From SB25 sp029560875 (GTDB lineage Bacteria > Bacteroidota > Bacteroidia > Bacteroidales > Tenuifilaceae), in contig DAOOPM010000021.1 of NCBI GenBank assembly GCA_035388225.1, forward strand, positions 1 through 64,000: a DNA stretch of 64,000 nt, read 5' to 3'. The notes beneath the pieces are model-generated. The model was not told the origin of the DNA, made no database searches, and saw only the letters and a program-made list of their open reading frames with translations. This document shows positions 60,482 through 64,000 of the stretch, one piece after another (position 1 is the stretch's first letter; the number at the start of each line of letters is the position of its first letter). Made by a program: the position numbers and the translations under genes.

Positions 60482-60826
60482 CTATTTAATGAGTTTATCA
60501 ATATTTTCAGGTGGAGAAGCCAATACAGCTTTATGATTTCCAACCACTATTGGGCGTTGCAACACCTTTGGGTTTTCAGCAAAAATCTGAATCCACTCTT
60601 CGTCCGAAAAATTTTTGCCCTTTAAGTAAGTTTTATAGTACTCCTCCTGTGTTCTCACTAGTTGAAAAGGCTTTAAATTCGACTTTAAGAGTATCTCTTT
60701 AATATCATCAGCTTTTATGCCATCGGTTAAATAATTCTTGACCTCGAACTCTTTTGTTTTGGTTTTCAGGTACTCCAAACCCTCCCGGCTTTTTCTACAA
60801 CGTGGGTTATGATAAATCTTATACAT
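60482..60826 (-). CDS. ArsC/Spx-family thioredoxin-fold protein
   Basis: 114-residue protein. The N-terminal IYHNPRCRKSREGLEYL has the single active Cys of ArsC, and the C-terminal RPIVV pairs with a KP-LVRTQEEYYK segment typical of YfgD/ArsC-like proteins. The ATG at 60826 is better than an upstream in-frame start at 60880, which would add 18 residues before the fold. Arsenate reduction is only one option, and no ars genes are near. Confidence 0.82.
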   Translation of the reverse strand: MYKIYHNPRCRKSREGLEYLKTKTKEFEVKNYLTDGIKADDIKEILLKSNLKPFQLVRTQEEYYKTYLKGKNFSDEEWIQIFAENPKVLQRPIVVGNHKAVLASPPENIDKLIK

Positions 60827-60990
60827 TCCCTTTAAATTTGGTGAAAGATAATAAAAATATAAACCTATTGCAACCTCCAATGTTTACGTAAATCCATAAA
60901 TTTTCCAGAATGAAACTCTCATTATTACTAAATCCTATAGTTCAGTTTAATAAATTCTTCTATTTTTAACCCTAGATTTATGGTTCGCCA

Positions 60991-62469
60991 ATGTTCAAAC
61001 CGCTAAAAACCCTGATTTTTCTTACCCTAATAATGCTTGTGTTATTAGGTGTGGCTTGGTTTGTGCCAGAGGGTGGGTTTAACTTTGGAGATTTCAACAT
61101 ACGGTATCCCAACATTGATAAGGTCAAACTGGCTATTATTGGTGAATCGCCTAAAAGTGACACTTTAGAAATCAAAAAAGAACAAATAGAAGTTGCCAAT
61201 AGCATAGAGGTTACGGAGGCTATAGAGGTTAAGCCTGACAGTTTACTGGTTGCTCAAGTTGCCGATTCTACTATAGAACCAATCAAACCATCTCCAATAA
61301 CTCCAGAACTACTAAAAGAAAGAATTATTCCCATTGAATTTGCCGATAATAACAAATCTGCACTTAAAGACTTCTTTGTATACTTAGCAGAAGGGAAAAC
61401 AAAAACTGAGCAAGTTAGGGTAATGCACTTTGGCGATTCGCAGATTGAGGGCGATAGAATAACAATGTTTATCCGTTCGGCGCTACAAGCAAGGTTTGGC
61501 GGAAATGGTGTTGGGATTATCCCAGGTTATCCGCAAAGCTATCAACCTTTGAATGTGAAACATTCCGTATCGGGCGATTGGCGCTATACAAGTCTGCACG
61601 ATGGAGGCAATGAGGTTAGCCAATTCGGGTTGCTGGGAGGAATAACACAAATTGAGGATGGCTCCAATGGTGAAAAAATAGAGTTCAAAAAGGTTGGGAA
61701 GGATGCTCGTAGCAATCATTTTAAGCGCCTAAGAGTTTTCTATGGTCAAAACGACTCCACCTACTTAATGGAACTAGGTGTTAACGACCAAATTGTTGAT
61801 GCCGAAATGCTGCCCAAAATTGAAAACATAGCGGAGCATCGATTTAGTATCCCTGAATTATCCAACAAACTAGAACTCCAGTTCAATGGCAAAGGACCTT
61901 TGACCGTATATGGTGTTTCAATGGAATCGGACTGGGGTATTTATGTCGATAATATTCCGCAGCGGGGCAGTTCAGGCGCAGTATTCACTAAGTTCGATAC
62001 AGAATTTTCAAAAACTGTATTTAACCTGCTAAACGTAAAACTCGTTATTCTGCAATACGGCGTTAATGTTGTTCCGGGGAATTTAGATAACTACAACTAC
62101 TACGAGGAAATTCTGTACCGACAGATTAAAGCCATTAAGTCATTCAAGCCCGATGTTTCGGTTCTGCTCATTGGTGTTTCGGATATGTCGCGCAAGAATG
62201 AGGATAAGTTTGAATCTTACCCAAGTATAGAGAAGGTGAGGAATGCGCAGCGTAATGCCGCGTTCAGAGCTGGAGCAGCATTTTGGGATTGCTACACAGC
62301 AATGGGCGGAAAAAACTCAATGCCCGAGTGGGTTAATGCGAACCCATCGCTTGCAACAAAGGATTTTACCCACTTTAACTTCCGTGGAGCAAAGTTAATT
62401 GCGGAAATGTTTACAGCTTCGCTATTGAATGAGTACTCTAACTTTCAGTCTAACCACAAGAGTAACTAA
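60991..62469 (+). CDS. SGNH/GDSL hydrolase-like surface esterase
   Basis: 492 residues. N-terminal anchor (about 6-28), a linker rich in Val/Ser/Glu (about 55-100), then an SGNH domain with catalytic Ser150 in HFGDSQIEGDR, an oxyanion-type QYGVNVVPG, and the catalytic Asp458 and His461 in DFTHFNFRG. Such proteins act as acyl-esterases or acyltransferases on exported glycans. Its TAA overlaps the ATG of the next SGNH gene (TAATG), so translation is coupled. Confidence 0.88.
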   Translation: MFKPLKTLIFLTLIMLVLLGVAWFVPEGGFNFGDFNIRYPNIDKVKLAIIGESPKSDTLEIKKEQIEVANSIEVTEAIEVKPDSLLVAQVADSTIEPIKPSPITPELLKERIIPIEFADNNKSALKDFFVYLAEGKTKTEQVRVMHFGDSQIEGDRITMFIRSALQARFGGNGVGIIPGYPQSYQPLNVKHSVSGDWRYTSLHDGGNEVSQFGLLGGITQIEDGSNGEKIEFKKVGKDARSNHFKRLRVFYGQNDSTYLMELGVNDQIVDAEMLPKIENIAEHRFSIPELSNKLELQFNGKGPLTVYGVSMESDWGIYVDNIPQRGSSGAVFTKFDTEFSKTVFNLLNVKLVILQYGVNVVPGNLDNYNYYEEILYRQIKAIKSFKPDVSVLLIGVSDMSRKNEDKFESYPSIEKVRNAQRNAAFRAGAAFWDCYTAMGGKNSMPEWVNANPSLATKDFTHFNFRGAKLIAEMFTASLLNEYSNFQSNHKSN

Positions 62470-63683
62470 TGCAAAGCATAGATAAACCATATAAAACAAA
62501 ACGTGTGGTTCGTGCTACAACCCTAGCATTAGTATTGTTCATTGTTGGAATACCACAAACAACGGAAACAATGGTGATTAATAGTAAATTCAAGCGCTTA
62601 TCGCTATTGCCCAATTTAGGTTTAAACAGAATTATTTCATACCAAGATAATCCAAAATTGCCCGTATCTTCGAGCAATTCAACAATATTTAGGATAGTAC
62701 ATATAGGCGACTCGCATATTCAGGCCGGGTTCTTTACAGGTGAGGTTCGTAGGTTGCTCTCATCGTACTACAACGACTCTGCTATTTCTGTTGGATATGT
62801 ATTCCCTTACAATTTAGCCGGAACAAACTCTCCAAGCGATTATTCGTTCACATCAAATAGCAATTGGACCTTTCGTAAAGTGCTAATATCGGATGAGTGT
62901 ATTGGCGCAGGTTTATCGGGTATGATTATGGAAACTGCCGATATCAACCCTTCGCTTTCTGTATCACTTAAAAGTAAAAAAAATGGCGATAAGTATTTTG
63001 ATGAAATAACAGTTTTATTCGAATCGGAGAGCAATGAGATAGAGGTTTTGCCAGAAGGAATAAAATTCGATGTTAAATCAAAAGATGCAAATCACGTTCA
63101 TTTGAAGTTCGATAGTCCTGTTTCTGAGGCTAATTTTCAGTTTGGAGGCCAAGGCGCAAAACTATCAATATCTGGACTGATTCTCGAAAACTCAAAATCA
63201 AAAATTGTATACAATTCTGCGGGACTGAATGGAGCCGATGTTAAATCGTACCTTCGTGCTGCCAGCCTAGGGAATCAACTTGCGTTGATAAATCCACAGC
63301 TAGTAATTGTATCGTTAGGAACCAACGATGCCTACCATCCACTTTTCGATGCTAGCACTTTTAGTTCTATGCTCGACAGTTTGGTAGTCAGAGTAAAAAA
63401 GGCTGTACCAAATTCAACCATACTGCTCACAATTCCTGGCGACCATTTGGTTTCTCGCACCAATCCAAATCCAAACCTTTTGTTAGTAAAAGAGGCAATC
63501 ATAACTACGGCTATTGAGAATGGATGCTGTGTTTGGGATTTTCATACTTTAATGGGTGGCGAAGGAAGTATAAGAACTTGGAATGGAATGGGCTTAACTG
63601 CACCAGACTTACTTCACCTGAACGCAAAAGGATATCAGTTGCAAGGAGAACTACTTTTCGAAGCACTAACCACTAGTATTTAA
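62469..63683 (+). CDS. Second SGNH/GDSL hydrolase-like protein
   Basis: 404 residues. An N-terminal hydrophobic segment (about 14-30) suggests export or anchoring. The SGNH triad is Ser82 in IGDSHIQAGF, Asp380 and His383 in DLLHLNAKG, with the block III Asn in SLGTNDAYH. It is paralogous to the preceding protein (GDSQ/GDSH, similar C-terminal regions). It sits between the first SGNH gene and the MBOAT gene, giving a three-gene unit. Confidence 0.86.
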   Translation: MQSIDKPYKTKRVVRATTLALVLFIVGIPQTTETMVINSKFKRLSLLPNLGLNRIISYQDNPKLPVSSSNSTIFRIVHIGDSHIQAGFFTGEVRRLLSSYYNDSAISVGYVFPYNLAGTNSPSDYSFTSNSNWTFRKVLISDECIGAGLSGMIMETADINPSLSVSLKSKKNGDKYFDEITVLFESESNEIEVLPEGIKFDVKSKDANHVHLKFDSPVSEANFQFGGQGAKLSISGLILENSKSKIVYNSAGLNGADVKSYLRAASLGNQLALINPQLVIVSLGTNDAYHPLFDASTFSSMLDSLVVRVKKAVPNSTILLTIPGDHLVSRTNPNPNLLLVKEAIITTAIENGCCVWDFHTLMGGEGSIRTWNGMGLTAPDLLHLNAKGYQLQGELLFEALTTSI

Positions 63684-63686
63684 GCA

Positions 63687-64000
63687 ATGGATTACATCAT
63701 TCACATACTAACCCAGATTCTTAGTTACACCGAAGGCGACCCGTTGCTTTTTACAAAAATATCATTTTGGATTTTCTTTGCTGTTTTACTTTTTGGCTAT
63801 TCGTTTATTTACAATAAGCCAGTTATTCGTAGTGCTTACCTTTTAGTTTTCAGCCTTTATTTTTACTACAAATCGAGCGGTTTATTCTTCTCATTGCTTA
63901 TATTTTCTACTGTTTGCGATTATATTTTTGGGTTACTAATTCCACGCTATAAATCCAAGGTAACCCGAAAAATACTTGTGGCATCCAGTGTAGTGGTAAA
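63687..64000 (+). CDS. MBOAT-family membrane O-acyltransferase (partial, runs off the window)
   Basis: The reading frame opens with ATG at 63687, 3 bp after the second SGNH stop, and runs without a stop for 104 codons to the window edge. The protein begins MDYIIHILTQILSY and is mostly hydrophobic, with LLFTKISFWIFFAVLLFGYS, SAYLLVFSLYFYYKSSGLFF and STVCDYIFGLLIPRYKS. The FYYKSSG-FF and DY-FG segments are typical of the N-terminal part of AlgI/DltB-like MBOAT proteins. It probably moves acyl groups across the membrane to the partner SGNH proteins (inference). Confidence 0.8.
   Translation, partial: MDYIIHILTQILSYTEGDPLLFTKISFWIFFAVLLFGYSFIYNKPVIRSAYLLVFSLYFYYKSSGLFFSLLIFSTVCDYIFGLLIPRYKSKVTRKILVASSVVV

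Noticed and set aside
60482..60826. Assignment of the ArsC-like gene as arsenate reductase
   Set aside because: The family also includes Spx and YfgD-type proteins, and no arsenic-resistance genes lie nearby, so I left the function open.
1..64000. tRNA, rRNA, CRISPR arrays, prophage
   Set aside because: I saw no cloverleaf-like sequence, no rRNA-conserved stretch, no regular repeat-spacer array and no phage structural genes.

Overview
The window looks like a chromosomal segment of an anaerobic or microaerophilic Bacteroidota, probably Bacteroidales/Marinilabiliales-like (an inference from gene content). Supporting signs are a PorQ-type component of the type IX secretion system (T9SS) and a secreted protein with a type-B T9SS sorting domain, many promoters of the Bacteroidota type (-7 box TAnnTTTG), little use of Shine-Dalgarno sites, FISUMP, DUF3078, DUF5683 and DUF4139 families, an oxygen-labile class I fumarase, a K+-dependent membrane pyrophosphatase and the [FeFe]-hydrogenase maturase HydF. 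I see no rRNA, tRNA, CRISPR array or prophage. The window is mostly housekeeping DNA with a few accessory patches.

Layout. 1-4.1 kb: possible end of an IS3-type element, then hppA and a comM/yifB-like ATPase gene, both leftward. 4.1-7.2 kb: an accessory patch with a FISUMP-domain gene bracketed by permuted copies of a hairpin-forming intergenic repeat, a self-inhibited Fic protein behind iterated operator-like repeats, and a cluster of small palindromes. 7.2-22.8 kb: orphan sensor kinases, dCMP deaminase, an S41 protease, an alpha/beta hydrolase, a 137-bp MITE-like element, a DUF4139 protein with an inserted TonB-receptor-type domain, mscL, DUF3078, acetyltransferase, MCP and CPBP protease genes. 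22.8-27.5 kb: leftward parA-parB-DUF5683, then a separately promoted mltD-like gene. 27.7-38.7 kb: lipid kinase, porQ, a leftward DUF47-PiT phosphate operon with a Pho-box-like element, then cmk, a methyltransferase, a divergent CDF transporter, ispH, marC, DUF2721 and priA. 38.7-45.5 kb: hydF, a DUF4412-like gene and the cluster rsfS-ftsH-DUF2007-cdsA-psd. 46-52 kb: a hybrid kinase with a periplasmic binding domain, EamA and AI-2E transporters and a minimal T9SS cargo. 51.2-55.3 kb: leftward marR, P-type ATPase, methyltransferase and acetyltransferase genes with two matching operators. 55.4-60.8 kb: methylthioadenosine salvage genes (mtnA, class II aldolase, mtnP), fumarase, a CAP-domain protein and an ArsC-like protein. 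61-64 kb: two SGNH esterase genes and the start of an MBOAT acyltransferase gene, apparently a surface-glycan O-acylation locus that continues past the right edge.

The most interesting items are the marR/P-type ATPase regulon with duplicated operator and promoter geometry, the Pho-box-like 11-bp repeats before the phosphate operon, the permuted repeat around the FISUMP gene, the MITE-like element, the truncated methionine-salvage set (which suggests an aldolase shunt), and the SGNH-SGNH-MBOAT locus. Nothing here is clearly a wholly new system. The regulatory and repeat structures are the least explained parts.
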